Assembly (NCBI GenBank): GCA_013396995.1
Contig: VWZP01008283.1
Span: 304,426 to 368,425 of the forward strand
DNA length: 64,000 nucleotides
Direction: 5' to 3'
Origin: Dicaeum eximium
Taxonomy: Eukaryota; Chordata; Aves; Passeriformes; Dicaeidae
Shown: positions 19,801-27,964 of the stretch, one piece after another
Numbering within the stretch: the stretch's first letter is position 1
How the letters are laid out: every line of letters begins with the position of its first letter
Notes under the pieces: model-generated
Databases searched by the model: none
Told to the model about the DNA's origin: nothing
The model's input: the letters and a program-made list of their open reading frames with translations, nothing else
Position numbers and translations under genes: made by a program

Positions 19801-22625
19801 GCACGGAAGGTGGGAGAAAATTGGCCAGGTTTTGAAGGAGTATTCACCTCCAGTGGCTTGGAAGTTCACCCCTCAACAAATACAGGACCCCGTTAAAGTG
19901 GCAGAATATCTGAAAGAGAAACTCTGCGGTGGTTTAAGGGAGGAGCAACTTTCTGCCCTGTGCTGGGCCCTGGCTACTCTTTATCGGACACTGCTGGATA
20001 CCAGGCAGTCCCCTCAGGAGGAAGAGGAGGAGGAGGAGGAGGAGAACAGACCAACAGGCACCACGCCCACTCAAACTGAAGCTGCACCAGAGGAACAATC
20101 CATGCTGGGAGCGGTCGCTCCTGAACAGAACACATCCACGACCACATCAGTTTCCTTGGTGAGGGATGAAGAGGAAGCAGAGTCCTCAGAAGAGGATGAA
20201 GAGGGAACAGAGCCCTCAGAAGAGGAGGGAGAGGGAGAGCCAGAGATAACCAGTGAATCCCAACGTAAGCTGCAGTTAGTCCGAGAGCGTTTCGCTCGCC
20301 TTCCGGATCAGCCCTTGCTGCTGTGGCTGTACGAGTGCTGGTTTGCAGGGGCCCACGTGGATGTCCTGCTGGACAGCTCTGAAGCCAAGCAGCTGGGATC
20401 CCTGTCCCGGGACGTGGCCATTGACAGGGGGCTCGGGACAAGGACAGGAACTCACAGCCTCTGGATGCGACTGGTGTGGAGCGTGAGGGAGGCGCGCACT
20501 GCGGAGCAGCTGCTGGGGCACCGGGACAGGTGGGACACGAGGCTGGAAGGTGTTCAGTACCTGACAGAGCTGGCTGTGGCCAGCGTGCTCTTTGGGAATA
20601 CACGGAACAGTCAGTGCCTGGACAATCTGGACAGAGCCTGCTGCACCTGGGACATGTGGCAGGCGTTCAGGAGGAGCGCGCCACCGCTCTACGCCAAGGC
20701 ACTGGCAGCAATCTCGTGGAACAGGAACCTGAAGGTGCTGAAACTAAAGGCCTTCATCTGGGACTATACACTGAAACCCTCTGCCTCGCCACAGGACGGC
20801 TTCTCCTATGTGGAAGAACAGCCCAAGGAATATGCAGGCCCCAGTAATGATCCCTGCACGATATGCCATGAGGAGCTGGGCAGAAACTCGTGTGAACTGG
20901 AGTGTGGGCATGAATTCCACAGAGAGTGCATCGGGACGTGGCTGCAGGAGCATTCCAGCACCTGTCCCATCTGCCGTGACTGCGCTGTCCTACCTGCACA
21001 GGACAACTCTGAACGTCACAAAGCCAAGCCTTGGAAAAGATCTGTGTTTTAGAACAGCTCCCAAAGAAAAGTGCCAGAGAGACTGAGATCTTAAAGAATG
21101 GGCTGGATTGATTTCGTAAGGCTCAGCAGTACAAGTGAAAAAATGGCAGCAGGAGAAAAAAAAAAAAGAATTTAAAAGTCTGAAAGAACACAGCTAAACA
21201 GCTTCTGGCTACCAATGAGAGGGACTGGAAGTCCAGTGATGACAAGGAAAAGCAGTATAATGGATATAAATATGTATCTCAAGTCATTTAGGAGGGACAG
21301 CCTTTGACTAAGGGAATGATTCCTGTGCTTTTGTGTTTATAGACATAGCTGGGTGGTGTGGGATTTGGGCACGAGTAGATGGGCTAGAATGATGGGTGGA
21401 GAATGTCCTGGTTCTGGCCAGGACAGGGTTAATTTTTACAGGAGCAGGGAGGGGCCCGGGACATTTGGGATATTTGGTGGCACAAGGTTTTGGGTTCCTT
21501 GTGGTGACTGGATCTCTTCCCTGTCCTGGACATTTTATTAATTAATGTTCTTGTTATTGTTTCTTTCCTTATTCCATTGCTGTTCTCAGTAAATTGTTCT
21601 TACTCAACCCTGAGCTTTGTCTTTGGTGCCTCCAATCCCCGTTTGCTGCAGGGGGAGGAGGCAAGGACTGAGTGGCACGTAGTTCCAGTGGGAACAGCAT
21701 TCCTAAACCCCAAGATCCCAGCTCCATCTCCACTCCAAGCCCTCACACACAGATCCACACTCCAGGCCACCCCAGACAGGGATGTGAGAGTTGGCATTCA
21801 CACCCAGAGATTCCCACCCCACAAGGCTACTCACACTTTTCTGATGAATCCTGCAAAAACTTGTGTACGGAGCCAGGAACTTTGTGGACACGTTTTCATG
21901 AGGACAAGAAATGAGGATGCTTTTCTAGGGGAGGAAACAAGGCAAAAAGGAATTAGAAGTGCTGTTAGTCCTGAAACAGAGGTAAAACCGTGGCCTGGTC
22001 CCAGCTGTGGGATCCCAGAGCCCGAAAACCGATGGGAGGGTGAGTGTGGGGCTGATCTCCCCAGGATGCAGGTGGGAAGGGATGGCAGGGACCAGCCCCC
22101 GGGCTCTGCCCAGCGGGACAGGACTGTGCAGGGAGCAGGTGTCAGCCTAGGCTGTCAGAACAGCCCCCTTTGTGCGCGGGGGATGCTCACCAACCCCTCT
22201 CCCCCCAGCCCCGGCACCTTGGTGACTTCCCCGACCAGGAATCCCTCGGAGGCCGCGATGTCCGGGACGCCGTCGGAGCCGAGCCCGCGCCGGGTGACGC
22301 TGCCGTACAGGGTGGGCTTCCCTGCGGGACAGCGGCCGTCAGCGCCGCGCAGCCCCACAGGGCCCCCACAGTTCCCCTCTTTAACCACCCCTCGCCCCCA
22401 GACCCGCTCCGTGCTCCCCTCCCATCGCCACGGCTCCTCCCAGGCCTCTTCAGCCACTCACCGGGGCTGCGGCAGCTCAGCCAGGCCTCGCCCTCGTCCC
22501 TGCTGCAAAGAGAAGAAGCGGCCGTGAGCGGGGCAGGGAACGGGACGAGGACAGTGACAAAAAAGGGACCGCTCCCACCTCAGCGCCCGGCTCCAGTCGC
22601 TCTGGATCCGCAGCGTCGCCGCCAT
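13825..22625 (-). CDS. PAAF1: Proteasomal ATPase-associated factor 1 (WD40 protein)
   Basis: PAAF1 binds the proteasomal ATPases and controls association of the 19S and 20S particles. Coding exons on the minus strand are 22579-22625, 22462-22499, 22218-22321, 21835-21924, 17989-18087, 17181-17331, 15963-16157, 15536-15627, 15142-15257, 14471-14553, 14144-14226 and 13825-13902, which total 1176 nt, 391 aa plus stop, within one residue of human. All introns are GT-AG. The protein starts MAATLRIQSDWSRALRDEGE and ends RDGIVRRYQLSDL. WD40 blades are visible as STDGTMKIWQA, GGMDAQLKIWSAED, SRDGTARLWDCG and GTQDGNIYQLDV. Intron 4 (18088-21834) carries, on the opposite strand, the LTR-flanked RING ORF. 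The gene starts 432 bp from COA4, which is transcribed the other way. The region from 391 aa length to blade order gives no sign of decay. Confidence 0.96.
14599..14756 (+). mobile_element. CR1 LINE 3'-end fragment
   Basis: Sense-orientation CR1 tail: CTGGCAGTGCCCAAGGCCAG, GGAGCAGCCTGGGACAGTGG and the end CCAAACCGTTCCATGATTC. It lies in PAAF1 intron 9. Confidence 0.9.
16158..17180. other. PAAF1 intron 6
   Basis: Noncoding sequence between the exons ending in KGHKGG and starting at ILDTAIVD. The only thing recognised is a short antisense CR1 tail at 16818-16877. Confidence 0.8.
16818..16877 (-). mobile_element. Short CR1 LINE 3' terminus
   Basis: ATCATAGAATGGCTTGGCTG followed by GGAAGGGACCTTGAAGAAC is the antisense CR1 end, heavily truncated. 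Confidence 0.75.
18455..18897 (+). mobile_element. CR1 LINE 3'-region fragment (~440 bp)
   Basis: Sense CR1 sequence: AGGAGGCTCAGGGGGGACCT, CAGGAGGAATTTCCCCATGG, CTGCCCAGGGAGGTTTGGAG and the end CCTTGATTCTGTGA. It lies in PAAF1 intron 4 and stops about 100 bp left of the 5' LTR-like repeat. It belongs to the same CR1 type as the copy downstream of COA4. Confidence 0.9.
18995..19233 (+). repeat. 5' LTR-like direct repeat
   Basis: This ~239-bp segment shares its beginning (GCCAGGACAGGGTTAA, then CAG-AGCAGG-GGG-C-GGG and GATATT) and its end (GGTGCCTCC, then TGCA) with 21404-21650, in the same orientation and at similar length. The middle is diverged and much richer in G+C, so it could act as the promoter of the ORF at 19376. 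The boundaries TG...CA are my estimate. I found no clear target-site duplication and no clear tRNA primer-binding site after it. Confidence 0.5.
19376..21052 (+). CDS. Single-exon 558-aa membrane protein with gag-like region and RING-H2 finger
   Basis: The function is not known to me. Residues 5-25 and 102-124 are hydrophobic and look like membrane segments. Residues 214-223 are a run of glutamates, and 264-290 are acidic low complexity. Residues about 295-450 (LSRDVAIDRGLG, LEGVQYLTELAV, MWQAFRRSAPPLYA) remind me of gag-like ORFs of avian endogenous retroviruses. Residues 494-533 form a complete RING-H2 finger with ligands C494, C497, C510, H512, H515, C518, C530 and C533, so E3 ubiquitin ligase activity is plausible. 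The ATG is the first in a good Kozak context (ACGATGG). The frame has no introns, stops or frameshifts, lies antisense in PAAF1 intron 4, and is bracketed by LTR-like repeats. It could be a domesticated element gene or a host gene carried by an element. I am confident of the RING, moderately of the gag-like part. Confidence 0.75.
   Translation: MGLNLLIVEWYFYRFIIPCVVLVLHFKSLDRCLKILLSMEYVVSTCDMIYHLQQIINNHSQFVEGTGDEYFHNFFTSSNSLKLLKAAFVDSGLPLNIEESTLSFCLLCLLTLVYITIMVYFIFRVTKEIIGKVSQRADHDEWHGRWEKIGQVLKEYSPPVAWKFTPQQIQDPVKVAEYLKEKLCGGLREEQLSALCWALATLYRTLLDTRQSPQEEEEEEEEENRPTGTTPTQTEAAPEEQSMLGAVAPEQNTSTTTSVSLVRDEEEAESSEEDEEGTEPSEEEGEGEPEITSESQRKLQLVRERFARLPDQPLLLWLYECWFAGAHVDVLLDSSEAKQLGSLSRDVAIDRGLGTRTGTHSLWMRLVWSVREARTAEQLLGHRDRWDTRLEGVQYLTELAVASVLFGNTRNSQCLDNLDRACCTWDMWQAFRRSAPPLYAKALAAISWNRNLKVLKLKAFIWDYTLKPSASPQDGFSYVEEQPKEYAGPSNDPCTICHEELGRNSCELECGHEFHRECIGTWLQEHSSTCPICRDCAVLPAQDNSERHKAKPWKRSVF
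21404..21650 (+). repeat. 3' LTR-like direct repeat
   Basis: This ~247-bp segment begins TGTCCTGGTTCTGGCCAGGA and ends GTTTGCTGCA. It has the look of avian endogenous-retrovirus LTRs: GCCAGGACAGGGTTAATTTT near the start, an AT-rich middle with TTATTAATTAATG, then CTTTGGTGCCTCC near the end. A purine-rich stretch (GATGGGTGGAGAA) stands just before it, where a polypurine tract would be. Confidence 0.6.
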
Positions 22626-22628
22626 CTT
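22618..22628 (-). promoter_or_regulatory. PAAF1: YY1-type site over the PAAF1 start codon
   Basis: AAGATGGCGGC on the minus strand contains the PAAF1 ATG and matches the YY1 consensus. YY1 sites overlapping start codons are a known feature of TATA-less housekeeping genes. An ETS-like CGGAAGT (minus strand, 22648-22654) lies just upstream. Confidence 0.6.
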
Positions 22629-23057
22629 TGCCGAGGTAACCGCGCACACTTCCGCCTCCTTACTTCCCGTCGGCCCCCGCGCGAACGGAAAAGGAGAAAC
22701 CCGCCAGTCAACGAGCGCCGCCGCGCCCGTGCCACGTCCGGGAAGGGCCGTGCCGAGCTCCCGCCTTAAAGGGGCCGCGCTGCGCTGGTACGGGGGCTGC
22801 ACCCATGGGTGGGGAGGGGACCGGGGAGGGTGCGGGGCAGCCCCGGGGAATGGGGACCCTCGGGAGAGTGCGGGGCAGCCCCGGGGAATGGGGACCCTCG
22901 GGAGAGTGCGGGGCAGCCCCGGGGAATGGGGACCCTCGGGAGAGTGCGGGGCAGCCCCGGGGAATGGGGACCCTCGGGAGAGTGCGGGGCAGCCCCGGGG
23001 AATGNGGCTCCGGGTGCCCGCAGAGGACGGCGGCAGCTCCCCGGCCCGCAGCGCTCG
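22626..23057. promoter_or_regulatory. Divergent PAAF1/COA4 promoter region
   Basis: These 432 bp separate the PAAF1 start (minus) from the COA4 start (plus). The region is very GC- and CpG-rich, lacks a TATA box, and includes ETS- and YY1-like motifs on the PAAF1 side and a 38-bp tandem repeat on the COA4 side. A shared bidirectional promoter is inferred from spacing and composition. Confidence 0.7.
22839..23004. repeat. 38-bp GC-rich tandem repeat, ~4.4 copies, ending at an N
   Basis: Units of 38 bp (GAGTGCGGGGCAGCCCCGGG, then GAATGGGGACCCTCGGGA) are nearly identical to each other. Each contains the palindromic GGGGCAGCCCC-type core. The array runs directly into a single N at 23005, about 50 bp before the COA4 ATG, so the true copy number is probably larger than assembled. 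Confidence 0.93.
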
Positions 23058-23303
23058 ATGGCGGAGGCCGGGCACGGCTGGAAGCGGCCGGCGGCGGAGC
23101 AGGGCCCGGCGGAGGAGGACGAGGATCCCCTGGACGCCAGGATCGCGCGGAGCGGCTGCCTGGAGCAGCACCGGCAGGTGCAGGAGTGCATGGCCGAGCG
23201 GCGGGACTGGCGGCGCTGCCAGGAGCAGCTCCGGGCCTTCGGCGCCTGCATGGCCCAGCGGCAGCGGCAGCGCGGGCCCGGCCCGGCCCGGCCCACGGAC
23301 TGA
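23058..23303 (+). CDS. COA4: Cytochrome c oxidase assembly factor 4 (twin CX9C)
   Basis: COA4 (CHCHD8) is a small protein of the mitochondrial intermembrane space needed for complex IV assembly, imported and oxidised by the MIA40 relay. The single-exon ORF encodes 81 aa, close to the ~87 of human. Its N-terminus is acidic (EEDEDPLDARIARSGC), followed by a coiled-coil-helix-coiled-coil-helix core with two exact CX9C pairs: C-LEQHRQVQE-C and C-QEQLRAFGA-C. The start has context CGATGG. It is divergent from PAAF1 and convergent with MRPL48, which matches the mammalian arrangement. The C-terminus is arginine/proline rich and poorly conserved. Confidence 0.93.
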   Translation: MAEAGHGWKRPAAEQGPAEEDEDPLDARIARSGCLEQHRQVQECMAERRDWRRCQEQLRAFGACMAQRQRQRGPGPARPTD

Positions 23304-23377
23304 CACCGCCGGGCAGCCCCCCCTTCCTGGCTGTGTTTTTATCCAGCTGCTTGGAAACCGGGCGGAATGGTTGGGAA

Positions 23378-23383
23378 ATTAAA
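23378..23383 (+). terminator. COA4: COA4 polyadenylation signal candidate
   Basis: ATTAAA lies 75 bp after the COA4 stop, before the CR1 fragment. An AATAAA at 23933-23938 is an alternative; its use would place the CR1 copy in the 3' UTR. Confidence 0.45.
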
Positions 23384-23454
23384 TGCGGAGTTTGGCATCC
23401 CTGGGCTTTGTCTGTGCGAGGTGCAGAGGGTGGCTGGTTTGGGGGACACCGAGC

Positions 23455-23680
23455 TGTGCCAGGCTACATTCAGGTGGGACAGCAGGAGGAATTTCTCCAT
23501 TGCCAGGGGTGTTAAACATTGCAAGGGACTGCCCAGGGAGGTTTGGAGTCCCCAGCCCTGGAGGTGTCCAGGAATGACGTGGCACTCGGTGCTCTGGGCT
23601 GGTGACAAGGTGGGCACTGGGCACAGCTGGGACTCAATGATTCCAGAGGTTTTTCCAACCAAAATGATGCTGTGGTTGTG
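23455..23680 (+). mobile_element. CR1 LINE 3'-end fragment
   Basis: Sense CR1: CAGCAGGAGGAATTTCTCC, CTGCCCAGGGAGGTTTGGAG, GGACTCAATGATTCCAGAGG and TTTTTCCAACCAAAATGATG. It sits just downstream of COA4. Confidence 0.9.
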
Positions 23681-24381
23681 GATTTCCAGCCCGAAACGTC
23701 CCAGGCCAGGAGCATTCACAGCACCCAGGCTGGGTCTTGGCTCCAGAACAGCCCTGCCATGGATTTTTACTCTGTGTCCTCTGTGCCATCCTAAGGCTTT
23801 TCCCAGCACTGATAACCTCATGTCCCACAGGAGGGGATTTATCTCCTGGGCAGCCACAGAAAAATGGGGAATGGGAGAAAGAGGGATTATCATCTGACCA
23901 CCACTTGCTGGCAAATAAGCTGTGAGAAAGAAAATAAAATTGCTTTTTGCGTGGCTTTTGCCAGAAGGAAGGTTCCAGGCTATTTCCCAGGGATGTGGGT
24001 GCTGGGAATACCAAGAGGCTGGGCATGGAAGCACAAGCAACACCAGGACAGCCCCAGTTTGGGGAAAGAGTGTAAATTAATGAGTTATTTTCCCTCTTTT
24101 TTACAAGCTGGTCCTTAGAATGGGGAAGAAAAAGCCTCTGAACAAACCAGTTTCTGGAACAGTTTCTCTTGGCCTCCATCAAATTTGGTTATAACAATTC
24201 CAGGGATTGTTGCAGCACAGCATTTATCATGCACAGAGATTTCTGCAGAAATTCCCACCTATCAAAAGCAAAATAGGCAGGAATTAAGAAAAAAAAAAAA
24301 AAAGAACTGAAGGAAAGGAAATCCACGTTCCATTGTGGCACCTTTGCTCCCAGTACAAACCAGTCAGATATAAGCACATTA

Positions 24382-24387
24382 TTTATT
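24382..24387 (-). terminator. MRPL48: MRPL48 polyadenylation signal
   Basis: AATAAA on the minus strand, about 127 bp beyond the MRPL48 stop codon. Confidence 0.6.
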
Positions 24388-24513
24388 TTTGTTGAGACAA
24401 GCCGTTTGCCAACAGTGGGAATTCCTTCCTATACACCAAGTTACCAGTGCAGAGCTCATGAAAGCACCCTCTGGAGGCTGGAACAGCCCATGGATGGCAC
24501 ATTGCTCCTCACC

Positions 24514-27500
24514 TCAGGACATCTCTGCCAGCAGCTCTTCCAGCTCTGGTCGAGCCTTCAGCCGGCTCTTGAAATCGGCTTCCGTGTGCTGTGGAGGGAG
24601 GGAGGGAAAAGCACCACAAATCAGCATCACACAAACCCTTTCCCTGCTCCCTAAAGGGAAAGCATTGGGAAATGCACCCATACCTGTTTCATCAGCAGAT
24701 GGACCCCCTCAGGCTGGTTACTCTGGATGATTTCCAGCAGGATGGGAGCAAACGTCGAACTCAAACCACGGATCTGAAAGCAGAAATGACAGAACTGCAG
24801 AACAGTGCCAGGATACTCTGGGTTGGAAGGGACATTAAAGATCACCCAGCTGTGATCCCTCCCGCTGTCCCAGGCTGCTCCAAGCCCTGTCCAGCCTGGC
24901 CTGGAACACCCCCAAGGATGGGGCAGCCACAGCTGCTCTGGGCACCCTGTGCCAGGGCCTCAGCACCCTCCCAGGGAACAATTCCTTCCCAAAATCCCAT
25001 CCATCCCTGTGAATTTCTCCACCCACCCATCCCCAAACATGACTTTTCTACCCCTCAGATCAATTATTCTGCAGAAAATAAATAACAAATCTTGTGCCTG
25101 AAACACAGAGCCAGGAAATCCTCCCAGGCTTCCAGTTTAGGAGCAACACTCATCAGGAAATGTAATTAGACTTTTTGCTTCCATTTATGCCCAAATGATG
25201 CCTTTCATCTGTTAAATGTTTGAGGGCTTTGGGGAGCCTGTGATGGGCAGTGCTGCAGCACTGTCAGCAAATCCCAGCTCCTACCTGGATAACCCTCTGG
25301 TGGGTGGTAAGGACTGCATCCAGCTGCATTTTGGATCCCCTCTCTTCCAGGAACAGCACCTCGTTGGTTTTGGTGGGCATGGCGTAGCTGCAGGAGCCAG
25401 AGGGCAGTGCTTAGGACAGGCAGGATATTTTGCACTACTGTACAGGGATGAATCCACCTCCACAGCAGAGAATGGGGAAGGAGATTAACTTTTCATGGGA
25501 AATTAATTATGCAAAGGATGCATCTGGCTAATCAGGTGCTGGCAGAGGCCGGGTGTTTTGCTGGAAGGAGATAAGGAGGAAGCTCTGCAGCGCTGCTGCC
25601 AGAAAAAAACCCTGGATTAGCTCCAAACACCAGCCTGAGAACTTTTAGCTTGTTCATAGTTCAAGAAAAGCAACAGTTCTGACTTACTTTGTCTTTTGGG
25701 ACAGAGCTAAAATCTGCTGCTGCAATGCACCACTCAAAATAGATTGTTTGCACCTCAGATTTAATGGGAATGTGACTGGGAGTGGATCACACTCTGCTCA
25801 GTACTCGGAGACCTCAGCCTCCCATCCCCATTCCCACAGCTCCATCCTACTGCCTGCCTCTGACCCTGCATTTCCAGTCTGAAGGGCAGATCCTTTCTTT
25901 CTCTACACACTGAGCCACGTCCAGCCTCAAAGGGCTCAAGTGAAAAGCACACATTTCAGAGAGTCCCCACTGGTTTTACTCCCTGGTGGCAGCTCAGTGC
26001 TTCTCCCAGGGCCTGCAGCTCCCTGGGAGCACTTCAGGCACCAAGGTGCTGCCTGACATTCCTCAGGCATTAAAACCTGTGGAGTGGCTGTTGGAATGCA
26101 CCTGTTCTGGAGAGCCAGGGTGCTGCTGAAGCATCCTCTCCTAAACTGAAGTAGCAGGAAGTACACCCAGCACCTTCAGGGCTTTCCCAAGCTCATTCCA
26201 GTTTGGATAAGCAGGGTGGCATGCAGAGCCTGGATCACAGACCATGAAGGAAAATCCCAGCAACTCCCAGGTTCTCTACCCAGAGGCTTAAAGCCTTTTC
26301 CTCAGAGGAAGGAGATGTAAGAGCTATTTTTTCCTTGGAATCTGCTCAAGTCAGTGCCTGAAAAACTCAATGTCAGCCTTCCTGATGTAAATAAAGCACC
26401 CAAAATTGTACAGCTACACAACGGGAGAACACAGGGCAGGTGAGAGGTTTGGATTTACATCCAAATGGGAATCTCTCAAGGAGATTGGAGTGTTCCCTGA
26501 CCTGCAGGGGGTCATAATGCAGAGGGGCAGATTTCCTCATACCTGTCATTGACTCGGATGGAGAGCCGGTTGCAGAGCCTGTGGACATACTGAGCAAAAT
26601 GCTCCACCAGGCACAGATCATAGGAAGTCATCTGGATGTTAAGATCTCCATACTGGTACTCAGTGCCAGCACTGATCTCTTTCATCTGCACTTTCTCTTT
26701 TCTCTTCTTTGGAACCTGTTTTCCAAAAGAAAATACAATGAAATAAAATGGAAAGGTGTCTGGTTTGAACACTGCTGGGAATAAAGGTTCAGCTCTCGGA
26801 TGGGGTCACAGAAAACACACTCATGTTGTGATTAATTTCTCCCAGAGGAAGAAAGGAGCAAAACCAGTAGAAATAAACCTGCTATTTATTTCAGCTCCTG
26901 CCTAAAAGGCAACTGACTTCCTGTTATTTCCTCCTTCCACACAAATGGATGTCTTCCCAAGTCCCAGGGAGTGAAAAGGTTACATGCAAGTAAGACCTGC
27001 TCACAATATTCTAGATGGGTTCAGGTGTTGAATTCAGTGTGAGGAAGAGGTTCCTCCCTTCCAAAGCTACTCACTCACTTCTACAGGAATGTACTGGACA
27101 AAAGGAAGCATTTCTGCAGTGTGGTGAGTGGGTACTTCATGGAATCATGGAACAGTTTGGGTTGGAATGAACCTTAAACCTCATCCCATTCCAACCCCCT
27201 GCCACAGGCAGGCACACCTTCCACTGCTCCAGGCTTCTCCAAACCACACCCAACCTGGCCTTCTGCTTCAGCATTACCTTGGGGAAGCAAGCACAGAAGG
27301 AAGTCCTGCTGCCTACCTCCTTTGGGAGCAGGTATTTAAACCTCCCAATGCCATGTGTAGGTCGGGACCTGTAGGATCTGTGGCAACCCAGGAGTGCCCC
27401 ACCTGAAAATGGAAGCAGAGCAAACGAGTTTCCAGCTGCAAACAAACACCTACAGGTGCTGTGAGAGCCCCAAATTATGGTCACATAACACCACAGCTGG

Positions 27501-27925
27501 TGCCACTTGCTTAGCCAAGGACAGGGCAAAAAAGAAGAAAATGTTAAAAAACACCATATGGAAGTGGCAGAGCACCTGCTCTCATTATTTAACCAGTCCA
27601 AAATTGGCTAAAAAACCCCCAAAGCCAAACATAAATGCTGCAATGTTTAATACTTATTTGAGGGAAGGGAATTTTTGCCTCAAAACCAGACTGACAACAG
27701 ACCTTACCTGCAGCACACAGAGGGTTTTCTCTGGCTGTTGCTGCTCTGTAGGAAACAAGAATAATTAACAGCTCTGAGTCCCCTCACTTACAGAAAAATA
27801 TGTGCCCAATGTCCTTTTGCAAAGGCAGGGCATGATCCCACCAGCACAAAGACTCCCCCTTTTTCCCATCCCACAGCCCTTTCAGCTCCCAGCTCAAAGT
27901 CTTACCTCCACTATTAGAAGATTTG

Positions 27926-27964
<39 letters not shown>

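Larger units (their letters stand above)
18995..21650 (+). mobile_element. Putative pol-less LTR element carrying a gag-like/RING ORF
   Basis: The layout is LTR-like repeat (18995-19233), 142 bp leader, one intact ORF (19376-21052), ~350 bp, and a second LTR-like repeat (21404-21650), about 2.65 kb in all. It lies antisense in PAAF1 intron 4. No protease, reverse transcriptase, integrase or envelope remains can be seen between the repeats, so any movement would have needed helper enzymes. The alternative is a host gene that arose from an old retroviral insertion and is now kept by selection. The divergence of the two repeats argues against a very recent insertion, yet the ORF is unbroken. Confidence 0.5.

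Noticed and set aside
19376..21052. Simple processed retrocopy of a cellular RING gene
   Set aside because: There is no poly-A tail with target-site duplications directly after the frame, and LTR-like repeats bracket it. It cannot be fully ruled out without a search for a multi-exon parent gene.
21577..22527. 316-aa plus-strand open frame
   Set aside because: It runs antisense over PAAF1 exons 3 and 4 and part of exon 2, and also through the 3' LTR-like repeat. The minus strand gives the real protein, and this frame has no recognisable domain.
22458..23515. Long frames of 164-282 aa on both strands around the PAAF1/COA4 promoter
   Set aside because: They come from GC-rich, stop-poor sequence and the 38-bp repeat, and they cross the N. 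Only the 81-aa COA4 frame has a family signature.
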